Origin: Muribaculaceae bacterium
Lineage (GTDB): Bacteria > Bacteroidota > Bacteroidia > Bacteroidales > Muribaculaceae
NCBI GenBank assembly: GCA_029057985.1
Contig: JAIDYR010000101.1
Span: 1 to 58,257 of the forward strand
Length of the DNA stretch: 58,257 bases
Direction of reading: 5' to 3'
Part shown: in pieces, positions 34,567 to 46,145 of the stretch
Layout of the letters: the number at the start of each line of letters is the position of its first letter
Numbering within the stretch: the stretch's first letter is position 1
Position numbers and translations under genes: made by a program
The notes under the pieces: generated by a model
Databases searched by the model: none
What the model was told of the DNA's origin: nothing
What the model saw: only the letters and a program-made list of their open reading frames with translations

Positions 34567-35271
34567 ATGGAAAGAGACGTAATCATAGCCTGCGATTTCG
34601 CATCTAAAGAGGCTACTCTCGAATTTCTGGATAAATTCGCCGGAGAAGATCGCAAGCCGATGGTAAAGATAGGCATGGAACTTTATTATGCAGCCGGCAA
34701 TGAGATAGTGAAAGAACTTAAAGCCCGCGGACACAAGATTTTCCTCGACCTTAAGCTTCATGATATTCCCAACACTGTCAGGAAGGCAATGAAAGTCCTC
34801 TCCGCTCTTGACGTAGACATGGTAAATGTTCATGCATCAGGCACTAAAGAGATGATGGCCGCTGCCCTCGAGGGCCTGACCCGTGAGGATGGCTCTCGTC
34901 CGCTTCTCATCGCAGTCACTCAGCTTACGTCAACTTCTCAGGAAGCTATGAATGATCAGCTCCTCGTAGCAGGAGATATCAACGACTGCATAGCCCACTA
35001 CGCGAAGAATGCCAAAGAAGCAGGATTGGACGGAGTCGTTTGCTCTCCTCTTGAAGGCGGCCTCGTAAAGGAGGCTTGCGGTAAGGACTTCCTTACTGTC
35101 ACTCCCGGGATTCGCTTCGCGGACTCTGCCGCCGACGATCAGAAACGCATTACGACTCCTGCCCGAGCTAAAGAGATCGGAAGCGATTTCATCGTCGTAG
35201 GGCGCCCGATCACAGCAGCTGCTGATCCCGTTGCTGCATGGCGTCGTTGCGTGGCAGACTTCTGTGATTAA
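34567..35271 (+). CDS. pyrF: Orotidine 5'-phosphate decarboxylase
   Basis: 234 aa, last step to UMP. The short bacterial class is clear from 'IIACDFASKEATLEFLDKF' at the N-terminus and the catalytic 'DLKLHDIPNTV' Lys/Asp/Lys network near residues 60-70. The phosphate-binding end 'TPGIRFADS' and 'IVVGRPIT' is intact. An 80-bp AT-rich spacer precedes it. Confidence 0.93.
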   Translation: MERDVIIACDFASKEATLEFLDKFAGEDRKPMVKIGMELYYAAGNEIVKELKARGHKIFLDLKLHDIPNTVRKAMKVLSALDVDMVNVHASGTKEMMAAALEGLTREDGSRPLLIAVTQLTSTSQEAMNDQLLVAGDINDCIAHYAKNAKEAGLDGVVCSPLEGGLVKEACGKDFLTVTPGIRFADSAADDQKRITTPARAKEIGSDFIVVGRPITAAADPVAAWRRCVADFCD

Positions 35272-35366
35272 TGAATTTTAACTTCCATGACTTCATACCC
35301 CATATCCTCTCCTACAATAAATTTGGAGAAGTCCTTAACCCTATATCACTATAACCGAATAACCTA

Positions 35367-35390
35367 TTAAGTTTCGCTTGCGAAACTTAA
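35367..35390. repeat. Short CGCTTGCG palindrome
   Basis: TTAAGTTTCGC and GCGAAACTTAA form a perfect 11-bp inverted repeat with TT between, in the 135-bp gap between pyrF and pyrE. Same core as the hairpins at 41619-41640, 55509-55522 and, less well, 4488-4505 and 261-280. Confidence 0.6.
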
Positions 35391-35406
35391 ATTAAATATT
35401 AAAGAA

Positions 35407-36042
35407 ATGTCTACAGCTAAAAATATAGCCGAGCAATTGCTCAAAATCAAAGCGGTCTTCCTTCGTCCTGACGAGCCTTTCACCTGGGCAAGCGGAATCA
35501 AGAGCCCGATCTATTGTGATAACCGTCTGATTCTGACAGCGCCCGAGGCTCGGGAAATTGTGGAGCAATCGATCGCGGATAAAGTCAAGGAACTTTATCC
35601 GGAAGCGGAGGTGCTTATGGGAACCTCAACTGCCGGTATAGCCCACGCTGCAATCGCAGCCCATAAACTCGGAATGCCTATGGGCTACGTCAGAGGAAGC
35701 GCAAAAGATCATGGACGAGGAAACCAGATTGAGGGTCGCCTGGAAAAGGGGCAGAAGGTTGTGGTTATCGAAGATCTGATCTCTACGGCAGGTAGCTGTA
35801 TCGAGGTTGTCGATGCCTTGCGTCAGCATGGCGCAGACGTGCTTGGAGTCATCAGCATCTTTACTTACGGGATGCAGAAGGGGCTTGATCGTCTGGCCTC
35901 CGCTAAAGTAGAGAATCATTCGCTCTCGAATTTCGATACTCTGGTTGAAGTGGCTGCCGAAAAGGGATATATCAAACCCGAAGATGAAGCCAAACTGAAG
36001 AAATTCATGTCGAATCCATCCGATGAGAGCTGGATGAAATAA
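35407..36042 (+). CDS. pyrE: Orotate phosphoribosyltransferase
   Basis: 211 aa. Adds ribose-5-phosphate from PRPP to orotate. 'FTWASGIKSPIYCDNR' and the PRPP motif 'VVVIEDLISTAGSC' (about residues 118-131) are intact. pyrF precedes it, against pathway order, and pyrB follows after 15 bp. Confidence 0.93.
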   Translation: MSTAKNIAEQLLKIKAVFLRPDEPFTWASGIKSPIYCDNRLILTAPEAREIVEQSIADKVKELYPEAEVLMGTSTAGIAHAAIAAHKLGMPMGYVRGSAKDHGRGNQIEGRLEKGQKVVVIEDLISTAGSCIEVVDALRQHGADVLGVISIFTYGMQKGLDRLASAKVENHSLSNFDTLVEVAAEKGYIKPEDEAKLKKFMSNPSDESWMK

Positions 36043-36057
36043 ATCTTTACTGAGATA

Positions 36058-37149
36058 ATGAAACATCTTATAGATCCTACGGACCTCACCCGCGAAGAGA
36101 CCGAGGAAATCATAGATCTCGCCCTCGATATTATCGAAAATCGCGAGAAATACGCGGAAGCATGCAAGGGGAAAAAACTTGCTACACTTTTTTACGAACC
36201 CTCCACGCGCACACGCCTTTCATTCACGTCAGCAATGATGGAACTCGGCGGCAATGTGCTCGGATTTTCCGATGCTCAGAACTCATCGGTCAGCAAGGGA
36301 GAGACTTGCGCCGATACGACAAAGGTGATCAACTGCTTCGCCGACGTCATAGCCATGCGCCATTTTGAGGAAGGAGCAGCTCTCGTTTCTGCATTAAACA
36401 GCAATATCCCGGTTATCAATGCCGGCGACGGCAGCCATGCCCATCCTACTCAGACACTGACTGACTTGCTGACCATTAAGCGGGAGATCGGCCGATTTGA
36501 CAATCTTACTATCGGATTCTGTGGTGATTTGAAATTCGGACGTACTGTCCATAGTCTGATCAAAGCCCTTTCCCGCTATCAAGGGGTGAAAGTTATCTTG
36601 ATCGCTCCCGAGCAACTGCAGCTTCCTGACTATATGAAGAAAGAGGTCATAGAGGCCAACGGCCTTTCCTATAAAGAAGTGAATACTCTGGAAGAGGTGA
36701 TGCCGGAACTTGACGTTCTCTACATGACGAGAGTGCAGAAAGAGCGCTTCCTTGACGAAGACGAATTTGACCGGGTTAAGGATTGCTTCATTCTTGACAA
36801 GTCAAAGCTTTCCAATGCAAAGCCGGAGATGCGTATTCTTCATCCCCTGCCTCGGGTGAATGAGATAGCCGTAGATGTCGATTCGGATCCGCGGGCTGCC
36901 TATTTCCGTCAGGTCGAGAATGGTAAGAACGTGCGCAAAGCCCTTATTCTCAAACTTCTCGAATGGAAGGATAATCCTGCAAAGAAAGCCAATCTGATTC
37001 CTGATGGAGTAGTAAAGGATAAATTTACTTGTCGCAATCGTCGCTGCATTTCCAACATGGAGGTTGGAGTGGAGAGCCTCTTCCGTCCGGATGCAGTTCA
37101 TGAGGGTGAATACAGATGCGTATATTGCGAATCAAAACCCAAATCATGA
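36058..37149 (+). CDS. pyrB: Aspartate carbamoyltransferase fused to a PyrI-type zinc domain
   Basis: 363 aa, against about 306 for PyrB. Residues 1-303 are a complete catalytic chain: '[12 protein letters not shown]' near residue 45, '[11 protein letters not shown]', 'MTRVQKERF', 'HPLPR'. After a short basic linker the tail carries Cys325, Cys330, Cys354 and Cys357 (CRNRRC ... CVYC). The spacings 4, 23 and 2 equal those of the zinc site of E. coli PyrI (109, 114, 138, 141). The nucleotide-binding allosteric half of PyrI is absent and no pyrI gene is seen. The stop codon overlaps the ATG of the next gene. Confidence 0.9.
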   Translation: MKHLIDPTDLTREETEEIIDLALDIIENREKYAEACKGKKLATLFYEPSTRTRLSFTSAMMELGGNVLGFSDAQNSSVSKGETCADTTKVINCFADVIAMRHFEEGAALVSALNSNIPVINAGDGSHAHPTQTLTDLLTIKREIGRFDNLTIGFCGDLKFGRTVHSLIKALSRYQGVKVILIAPEQLQLPDYMKKEVIEANGLSYKEVNTLEEVMPELDVLYMTRVQKERFLDEDEFDRVKDCFILDKSKLSNAKPEMRILHPLPRVNEIAVDVDSDPRAAYFRQVENGKNVRKALILKLLEWKDNPAKKANLIPDGVVKDKFTCRNRRCISNMEVGVESLFRPDAVHEGEYRCVYCESKPKS

Positions 37150-38588
37150 GAAAGATATTTTTAACCGGAGCAACGGGCGTGATGGGTCAGCAGACCCTTC
37201 ACGCCCTTCTCTCGCCCCGGATGGCCGATGAAAATTATGAGATTACGGTATTGGCCCGATCATCCAAGATAAATCGCAAGAAGCTCGCGCCTTTCCGGGA
37301 TCAGGGAGTAAAGGTAATATGGGGTGATCTTACCAATCCGGATGATATAGAGAAGGGAGTGCAGGATGCGGATATCGTGTTGCATGTGGGAGGTCTTGTC
37401 AGTCCGGCCGCAGACTGGGTACCCGAGAAGACCCTGAAGGTAAACACTGAAAGCATGGCCAATATCATTGCCTCTGCCCGGAGAAGTGAAAAGCGAGGAA
37501 GAGAGGTCAGGGTAGTCTATATTGGTTCTGTGTCACAATACGGATGGCGCCCTCAGCCTTTCCATTGGGGGCGTGTCGGCGATCCGTTGCGCATTGCGAC
37601 ATTTGATAATTATGCCCTATCCAAGAATCTTGCCGAGCGTATGCTTTCTGAGTCGGGATTGAAATATTGGGTATCGCTTCGCCAGACCGGTATAATGCAT
37701 CCGGGGATTCTAACCAAGGCATCTGATCCGATATCATTCCATGTGCCGCAGCGTGGAGTTCTTGAATGGGTCACTGATGAAGACTCCGGCAGATTGCTTG
37801 CGGAGGTGAGCAGAGCAAGCACTCCCGATCGATTCTGGAGGAATTTCTGGAATATAGGCGGAGGTAAGACCTATCGTAAAAGCAACTACGATTTCATGGT
37901 GATGACGATGGGAGCTGTCGGTACTCCCGGCCCGAAGAAGGTCTTTGACTATAATTGGTTTGCTTCTCGGAATTTCCACGGAATATGGTATGAGGATTCT
38001 GATGAATTGGATGAAATGTTTCATTATCGTAGCGGAGAAACATTCAAGGAGTACATGGATGGTCTGAAACGCAAACTCCCATTCTATTTTCGGTTGGCCC
38101 CGTTAGCCCCGGCCTTTCTGATAAAGGCAGTCATGAAGGGAGTGGCAAAAAAGGAATTGCTCGGACCCTTACGCTGGATAGAAGATAACGATGAAGAGAG
38201 AATCAAGGCGGCCTGGGGAAGTCGCGAATCCTATGATAATCTCCCTTCGTGGGACGACGCAGATCTGAGGGAGCCGTCGAATATGGCTTTGACAATGATG
38301 CATGGTTACGACGAAGCTTACTCGATTGATCAACTCGATCTTCATGCTCTTCGGGAGGCCGCTGAGTTTCGCGGAGGTAAATTACTTACGGAAGAATATG
38401 TGGCCGGTGATATTTATCGTCCTTTGGAATGGGAATGTGCAGAAGGCCATCGCTTCCGGCTCAGTCCATGGTCGATGTTGCGGGGAGGACATTGGTGTGA
38501 GGAATGTCTTCGTGAGCAATCGGTCGATCCGGAAGCAATAAAGCGTCAGGCAAAGCAAAATCCCTATCTCGCACAAGGCTTGTCTTAA
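37146..38588 (+). CDS. NAD-dependent epimerase/dehydratase-like protein with zinc-knuckle tail
   Basis: 480 aa from the ATG at 37146, which overlaps the pyrB stop as ATGA, implying translational coupling. The N-terminal Rossmann domain has '[11 protein letters not shown]' and the SDR catalytic 'YALSKN' motif. Residues beyond about 400 form a separate tail, '[20 protein letters not shown]' followed by Cys431, GH434-435, then WC451 and Cys454. This is a treble-clef-like C..GH...C..C pattern otherwise familiar from nucleic-acid-associated proteins. Substrate unknown. It ends the pyr operon. Confidence 0.78.
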   Translation: MRKIFLTGATGVMGQQTLHALLSPRMADENYEITVLARSSKINRKKLAPFRDQGVKVIWGDLTNPDDIEKGVQDADIVLHVGGLVSPAADWVPEKTLKVNTESMANIIASARRSEKRGREVRVVYIGSVSQYGWRPQPFHWGRVGDPLRIATFDNYALSKNLAERMLSESGLKYWVSLRQTGIMHPGILTKASDPISFHVPQRGVLEWVTDEDSGRLLAEVSRASTPDRFWRNFWNIGGGKTYRKSNYDFMVMTMGAVGTPGPKKVFDYNWFASRNFHGIWYEDSDELDEMFHYRSGETFKEYMDGLKRKLPFYFRLAPLAPAFLIKAVMKGVAKKELLGPLRWIEDNDEERIKAAWGSRESYDNLPSWDDADLREPSNMALTMMHGYDEAYSIDQLDLHALREAAEFRGGKLLTEEYVAGDIYRPLEWECAEGHRFRLSPWSMLRGGHWCEECLREQSVDPEAIKRQAKQNPYLAQGLS

Positions 38589-38624
38589 AAATCAAGGCCT
38601 TGCAAAGGATCCGTGATTCAAGAT

Positions 38625-38682
38625 AAATGAGTCGTTTAAACGATATTTCGATTGAAATTAAGTTTAAACGACTCATTTTTTT
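38625..38682 (+). terminator. Terminator of the pyrimidine operon
   Basis: AAATGAGTCGTTTAAAC (38625-38641) pairs perfectly over 17 bp with 38662-38678, loop 20 nt, followed by a T-run to 38682. Confidence 0.85.
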
Positions 38683-38701
38683 ATAAAAAATACCGGGGAG
38701 T

Positions 38702-38730
38702 GTAACTTTTCCTTATTCAGTGCGACTAAT
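38702..38730 (+). promoter_or_regulatory. Possible ECF-type autoregulated promoter
   Basis: GTAAC at 38702-38706 and GCGACTAAT at 38722-38730. This GTAAC-N15/16-CGnCTA arrangement is what I expect before Bacteroidetes sigma genes that activate themselves. It lies 16 nt before the ATG at 38747. Confidence 0.45.
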
Positions 38731-38746
38731 AGGGTATAAGATCAAT

Positions 38747-39343
38747 ATGAGACGTATGGAAATAGATATAATTATGCCGACTGAATCTTGGAAATTCCGG
38801 GATTGGATAAAGCGAAAACTTGAGATATGGTTAATGAGCTTAACCGCGAAAAGTGATTTGGACACATCGCGCGAAGAACGCTTTGCAACCGTTGTCAGGG
38901 ATTACGGAAGCATGATATCCGGAATATGCTTCTCTTTCTCCTCGGATAGTCAGGATGCCGCCGATCTTCGGCAGGATATATTATTAAATATATGGAAGGG
39001 ACTGGCCACATATCGTCTTGATTCATCTCTTTCGACCTGGCTCTATCGGGTTGCCCTTAACACGTGTGTGTCGACTGTACGCAAAAGAAAGACACATGTC
39101 GCTACCATAGCGCTTGACGCTGTCGGCGAATATGGTGCTGAAGCAGAAGTAGAGGATCAGGAAAGAGTGGAGTGGCTTTATGATCGTATAGCCTCTCTCC
39201 CTTCTCTTGATAAAGCTATAGTGACAATGTGGCTCGACGAGCGTCCTTATGAAGAAATAGCGCAGGTAGTAGGAATATCACGAAATAACGTAGCTGTTCG
39301 GCTCAATAGGATAAAGCAAAGAATGGCCGTAGGGATCAGGTAG
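38747..39343 (+). CDS. RNA polymerase sigma-70 family factor (ECF type)
   Basis: 198 aa from the ATG at 38747; a GTG at 38720 lies inside the predicted promoter, and ATGs at 38756 and 38774 are also possible. Region 2 is 'DAADLRQDILLNIWKGLATYRLDSSLSTWLYRVALN', region 4 is 'YEEIAQVVGISRNNVAVRLNRIKQRM'. An N-terminal extension of about 40 basic residues precedes region 2. It is paired with a membrane protein gene 82 bp downstream that may act as its anti-sigma factor. Target genes are unknown. Confidence 0.85.
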   Translation: MRRMEIDIIMPTESWKFRDWIKRKLEIWLMSLTAKSDLDTSREERFATVVRDYGSMISGICFSFSSDSQDAADLRQDILLNIWKGLATYRLDSSLSTWLYRVALNTCVSTVRKRKTHVATIALDAVGEYGAEAEVEDQERVEWLYDRIASLPSLDKAIVTMWLDERPYEEIAQVVGISRNNVAVRLNRIKQRMAVGIR

Positions 39344-39356
39344 GGGTGTTCAGGTA

Positions 39357-39384
39357 TTTTTAACAGTTCTTAGTAAACGGGCTC
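39357..39384. repeat. Solo end of the long palindrome family
   Basis: TTTTAACAGTTCTTAGTAAACGGGCTCT-like sequence in the 82-bp spacer between the sigma and partner genes. It closely matches the right terminal repeat of the 41640-41824 copy (GTTAACATTCTTTAG then TAAACCGGCTCT). No central hairpin or opposite end is present. Confidence 0.5.
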
Positions 39385-39425
39385 TAAATGATTGTCAATA
39401 AATTCTACAATATAAATCAAGCAAG

Positions 39426-39977
39426 ATGAATAAAGAAGAGATTAAGAAGACATGGAATGAGGCTGCGCGCAAGATTTATCAGCCTACTCCGGAAGAATAC
39501 GAAATGATCTACAGGACCCGCAAGATGACGGCACTTGAGAATCTTGCCGGGCGCTACAAAAGTTTCTCGCGTCTGGGATTTATCATGATAGCTGCCAGCC
39601 TGATGTGGTTTTTCGGGCATTTTCCTTTCGAAAACCAGACGATGAAGTATGTGGTCGGAGGAGTTATGATGGTCTATTTCGCTGCATGTGGGATAATTGA
39701 CAGATGGCTTTATAAGGGAGTTTCATCGATTGATTGCTTTACGATGACGGTCAACGAAGTGATCCGAAAGGCTCTCTACTATCGGAAGCGTCATCTTCAA
39801 TCGATAATGTTCCTTCTGCCGTTTGCAATTTTAGTGATAGGATTGTTGGCCTATTCAATGTCGGCTGATATCTACGTCATATACGGCATCATAGCCGGAG
39901 CGATAACAGGCATAATCCTCGGCAGTATCCAACTCCGCAAATTTCTTCGAACTTACCGGATCATCAGCGAAGACTGA
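39426..39977 (+). CDS. Membrane partner of the sigma factor, possible anti-sigma
   Basis: 183 aa. An N-terminal soluble stretch of about 50 residues ('NKEEIKKTWNEAARKIYQPT') is followed by four hydrophobic helices in two pairs, about residues 50-68 / 75-95 and 125-145 / 150-170. No recognised catalytic motif. Its place after a sigma gene with a self-activating-type promoter suggests that the N-terminal segment binds the sigma factor. There is no homology evidence for an anti-sigma domain. Confidence 0.65.
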   Translation: MNKEEIKKTWNEAARKIYQPTPEEYEMIYRTRKMTALENLAGRYKSFSRLGFIMIAASLMWFFGHFPFENQTMKYVVGGVMMVYFAACGIIDRWLYKGVSSIDCFTMTVNEVIRKALYYRKRHLQSIMFLLPFAILVIGLLAYSMSADIYVIYGIIAGAITGIILGSIQLRKFLRTYRIISED

Positions 39978-39990
39978 ACAATAGGTAATT

Positions 39991-40043
39991 CTATAATAAG
40001 AAATGACCTTCGCCAATCAGGCGAAGGTCATTTCTTATTATAG
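39991..40043. terminator. Bidirectional terminator between sigma operon and guaA
   Basis: A perfect 24-bp stem, 39991-40014 with 40020-40043, loop AATCA. It ends both the plus-strand sigma operon (14 bp after its stop) and the minus-strand purine cluster (38 bp after the guaA stop). Confidence 0.85.
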
Positions 40044-40080
40044 TGATTTGATTGATAACTTAGTTCTAAGTTTCGGGTGA

Positions 40081-41607
40081 TTATTCCCACTCGATGGTTG
40101 CCGGCGGCTTGGAGGAGATGTCGTAGACAACACGGTTGATCCCGCGGACCTTATTGATGATTTCGTTGCTGACTTTGGCAAGGAATTCGTAGGGGAGATG
40201 TACCCAGTCGGCAGTCATACCGTCGGTCGACACTACGGCGCGGAGAGCGCAACAGCGTTCATAGGTGCGCTCATCCCCCATGACTCCTACACTCTGCACG
40301 GGCAACAACATGACTCCGGCCTGCCAAACTTTGTCGTAAAGACCCGCTTCGCGAAGATTATCGATGAATATCTTGTCGGCCTGCTGAAGGACATTTACCT
40401 TCTCTGCAGTCACCTCTCCGAGTATGCGTATGCCAAGGCCGGGACCCGGGAATGGATGGCGTCCGAGTAGAGCCGGATCAATTCCCAGAGCTTTGCCTAC
40501 GCGGCGCACTTCATCCTTGAAAAGCAAGCGAAGGGGCTCGACGATACTCAGATGCATCTTCTCCGGCAATCCTCCTACATTATGGTGAGATTTGATTGTA
40601 GCCGACGGCCCTTTGACCGATACTGATTCAATTACGTCGGGATAGATAGTGCCTTGTGCGAGCCATTTCGCTCCCTCGAATTTCTGAGCCTCATCGTTAA
40701 AGACTTCGATAAAGTCGCGGCCTATTACTTTTCTCTTCTGTTCGGGATCGGTCACTCCCTTTAGGTCAGCGTAGAAACGTTCTGAAGCATCTACCCCGAC
40801 TACATTCAGGCCCATGCCTTTATACTGAGCGAGGACGTCTTCAAACTCATTGGCACGCAGCAGTCCATTGTTGACGAAGATACACTGCAGATTATGTCCG
40901 ATCGCCTTATTCAGCAGTACGGCTGCCACAGTAGAGTCTACTCCGCCGGAAAGTCCGAGGATTACTTTATCGTCGCCGAGTTTCTTGCGGAGTTCTTCGA
41001 CAGTAGAATCAATGAATGAGGCGGGACTCCAGGAGCCGGAGCATCCGCAGATATTCATGACGAAGTTTTCCAGCAGACGCGGACCATCCGTGGAGTGGAA
41101 GACTTCCGGATGGAATTGTATGCCCCAGGTCATCTCGCCTCTGATGTGGTAAGCTGCAACGCGCACATTATCGGTCGAGCCGATGATCTCATAATTTGCC
41201 GGAATAGAGGTTATGGTATCTCCGTGCGACATCCAGACTTGAGTGGGAGAGGGAAGACCTTCCATCAGAGGGTCTTCCGGAGCTATCACGGTCAGCATCG
41301 CGCGTCCATACTCGCGAGAGGGGGCTCCTTCTACTTCTCCGCCGCCGAGGATAGCCAGCAGTTGAGCGCCATAGCAGACACCCAACAGAGGCAACTTTCC
41401 GCGTATTGCGGAAAGATCCGGACGAGGGGAATCTTCATCGCGCACTGACGACGGGCTGCCGGAAAGGATGACACCTTTCACGTGAGCGTCGATTTCCGGC
41501 ACCTTATTGTAAGGGTGAATCTCGCAATATACATTCAGTTCGCGCACACGACGCGCAATCAGCTGAGTGTATTGGCTGCCGAAATCAAGAATTAGTATTT
41601 TTTCCAT
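40081..41607 (-). CDS. guaA: GMP synthase (glutamine-hydrolysing)
   Basis: 508 aa. The N-terminal class I glutaminase has 'GVCYGAQ' with the nucleophile Cys and 'QFHPEVFHS' with the triad His. The ATP pyrophosphatase loop '[11 protein letters not shown]' lies near residue 220, and the C-terminal dimerisation domain ends 'PPATIEWE'. Converts XMP to GMP. It is the last gene of the purine cluster and is separated from guaB by 257 bp holding a palindromic repeat, so it may also be transcribed independently. Confidence 0.95.
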   Translation of the reverse strand: MEKILILDFGSQYTQLIARRVRELNVYCEIHPYNKVPEIDAHVKGVILSGSPSSVRDEDSPRPDLSAIRGKLPLLGVCYGAQLLAILGGGEVEGAPSREYGRAMLTVIAPEDPLMEGLPSPTQVWMSHGDTITSIPANYEIIGSTDNVRVAAYHIRGEMTWGIQFHPEVFHSTDGPRLLENFVMNICGCSGSWSPASFIDSTVEELRKKLGDDKVILGLSGGVDSTVAAVLLNKAIGHNLQCIFVNNGLLRANEFEDVLAQYKGMGLNVVGVDASERFYADLKGVTDPEQKRKVIGRDFIEVFNDEAQKFEGAKWLAQGTIYPDVIESVSVKGPSATIKSHHNVGGLPEKMHLSIVEPLRLLFKDEVRRVGKALGIDPALLGRHPFPGPGLGIRILGEVTAEKVNVLQQADKIFIDNLREAGLYDKVWQAGVMLLPVQSVGVMGDERTYERCCALRAVVSTDGMTADWVHLPYEFLAKVSNEIINKVRGINRVVYDISSKPPATIEWE

Positions 41608-41618
41608 TTATTCTCGTT

Positions 41619-41640
41619 TAAGTTTCGCTTGTGAAACTTA
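41619..41640. repeat. Short CGCTTG-core palindrome beside copy C
   Basis: TAAGTTTCGC and GTGAAACTTA with TT between, 10-bp stem with one G-T pair. It directly abuts the left end of the long palindrome at 41640. Confidence 0.55.
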
Positions 41641-41824
41641 GAGCCTGTTTACTAAGAAGTGTTAAAATTTCATTTTGATCGAATATCAACGATAAAACGC
41701 CCATCTTTTGGCCATTTTCGATCTTTTCATCAGTCGCGATGCCCGCATCGCTCCTTCTTCAAAAATCGAAACTGTCTCAAAATCTGTACATTTTCTCGTT
41801 AACATTCTTTAGTAAACCGGCTCT
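41640..41824. repeat. Long imperfect palindrome, copy C (best preserved)
   Basis: 185 bp between guaB and guaA. Terminal inverted repeats of about 26 bp: AGAGCCTGTTTACTAAG at 41640 and its near complement ending CCGGCTCT at 41824. The apical hairpin is GCGATG (41736-41741), loop CCCG, CATCGC (41746-41751), flanked by CAGTC and CTCCTTC. Middle arms also pair (TTTTCGATCTTTT with AAAAATCGAAA). There is no ORF inside and no target-site duplication is clear. Confidence 0.7.
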
Positions 41825-41864
41825 TAATGGTTAAAGTTTTAAACAGTGATTTATCCCGATCCTA

Positions 41865-44650
<2,786 letters not shown>

Positions 44651-44739
44651 TAACTTCGTGGTTATATTATAGAGAGTTATGAAATAGTTATATAAGGCCG
44701 TCCTCGGATGGAAAGCGGCCGGATGCGTTTAATCCCCGA

Positions 44740-46035
44740 TTATTCGAGACCGTTGCGCTTATAGATATGGTCTACATTCTTCATGTAGTAATCAAGAGTG
44801 AAGCAATTCTCGAGTTCTTCATCCGTCAGCATCGAACTTACGGTAGGATCCTGTCGGAGAAGATCCTGATAAGCGGCTCCCTCTGCCATGGCGCGCATTG
44901 CGATAGGCTGCACAGTGTCGTAAGCCTTTTCGCGGACAAAGCCCTTGTCGATAAGGGCGTTCATCACGCGCTGAGCGAAGATTACTCCATTTGTCATATA
45001 GATATTCTGCTTCATGCGCTCTTCGAAGACTACGAGATTTTCGAGAATACCCTTCATGCGGTTGAGCATATAGTCGAGAAGAATTGTAGCGTCGGGCATG
45101 ATGATACGCTCGGTAGCTGAGTGAGAGATATCGCGCTCATGCCAGAGAGCCACGTTTTCGTAAGCCGTCGCCATATAGCCGCGGAGTACGCGGGCACAAC
45201 CACAGATGTTTTCGCTCGATACCGGATTACGCTTATGGGGCATCGCGCTTGAACCTTTCTGTCCTTTTCCGAAGGATTCCTCGACTTCATGGACTTCAGT
45301 GCGCTGAAGATTGCGGACTTCAAGTGCCATTTGCTCGAGCGAAGCGCCTATAAGAGCGATTGTAGCCATGTAATAGGCATGACGGTCGCGCTGTATGACC
45401 TGAGTAGAAACAGGGGAACTTTCTATTCCGAGATGTTTGCATACATAGTCTTGCACGAATGGAGGAATATTGGCAAAATTGCCAACAGCACCGGAAATCT
45501 TACCGACTTCCACACCGCGGGCTGCCTCATCGAAGCGCTTGATATTGCGACGCATTTCTGCTAACCATAGCACCCACTTCAATCCGAAAGAAGTGATATC
45601 CGCGTGAATGCCATGAGTGCGTCCGATGCATGGAAGATATTTGAAACGCAGAGCCTGCTTTTTCAACATCTCCTCGAAATTCTTCAGATCTTCGCGCAAT
45701 ATGTCGTTGGCTTGTTTGAAGAGATATCCGTTGGCCGTGTCTACGACGTCGGTCGAGGTAAGACCATAGTGTACCCATTTACGCTCATCGCCAAGGGATT
45801 CGGAGACAGTCCGGGTAAAGGCTACTATATCATGGCGCGTGGAGAGTTCGATCTCTTTGATGCGGTCAATATTGAAAGTAGCTTTTTCACGAAGTTTGAC
45901 GATATCCTCAGCCGGGACAACCCCGAGTTCTCTCCAGGCTTCAGCAGAAAGAAGCTCTACTTCAAGATAAGCGCGGAATTTGTTTTCTTCGGTCCAGACG
46001 TCGCGCATCACGTCTCTTCCATATCGTTCAATCAT
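44740..46035 (-). CDS. purB: Adenylosuccinate lyase
   Basis: 431 aa. Acts twice in the pathway: SAICAR to AICAR and adenylosuccinate to AMP. Fumarase-fold motifs: 'RTHGIHADITSFG' with a catalytic His near 140, 'STQVIQRDRHAYYM', and the signature loop 'GSSAMPHKRNPV' near residue 265. The length suits the Bacillus/Thermotoga type rather than the 456-aa enterobacterial type. Confidence 0.95.
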   Translation of the reverse strand: MIERYGRDVMRDVWTEENKFRAYLEVELLSAEAWRELGVVPAEDIVKLREKATFNIDRIKEIELSTRHDIVAFTRTVSESLGDERKWVHYGLTSTDVVDTANGYLFKQANDILREDLKNFEEMLKKQALRFKYLPCIGRTHGIHADITSFGLKWVLWLAEMRRNIKRFDEAARGVEVGKISGAVGNFANIPPFVQDYVCKHLGIESSPVSTQVIQRDRHAYYMATIALIGASLEQMALEVRNLQRTEVHEVEESFGKGQKGSSAMPHKRNPVSSENICGCARVLRGYMATAYENVALWHERDISHSATERIIMPDATILLDYMLNRMKGILENLVVFEERMKQNIYMTNGVIFAQRVMNALIDKGFVREKAYDTVQPIAMRAMAEGAAYQDLLRQDPTVSSMLTDEELENCFTLDYYMKNVDHIYKRNGLE

Positions 46036-46145
46036 TTTATTAAATCTTTTCGGATGATATTGTTAGTTGGGTTGAAGCTGTGAGTAGCTTTCGTAGGGGG
46101 CGTTTCCGCAACGGTAGAGATGGTTATCTTTACCATAGCTGTAAC
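46036..46145 (-). other. purB-folD spacer
   Basis: 110 bp between the folD stop and the purB start. It contains a few short complementary stretches (AAGCT/AGCTT, GGTTA/TAACC) and no credible ORF. No promoter of the Bacteroidetes type was found. Confidence 0.4.

Noticed and set aside
37116-37145. Earlier start for the epimerase gene at 37116
   Set aside because: The extra ten residues ([10 protein letters not shown]) lie within pyrB and precede the Rossmann strand. The ATG at 37146 gives the usual start '[11 protein letters not shown]' and an ATGA overlap with pyrB.
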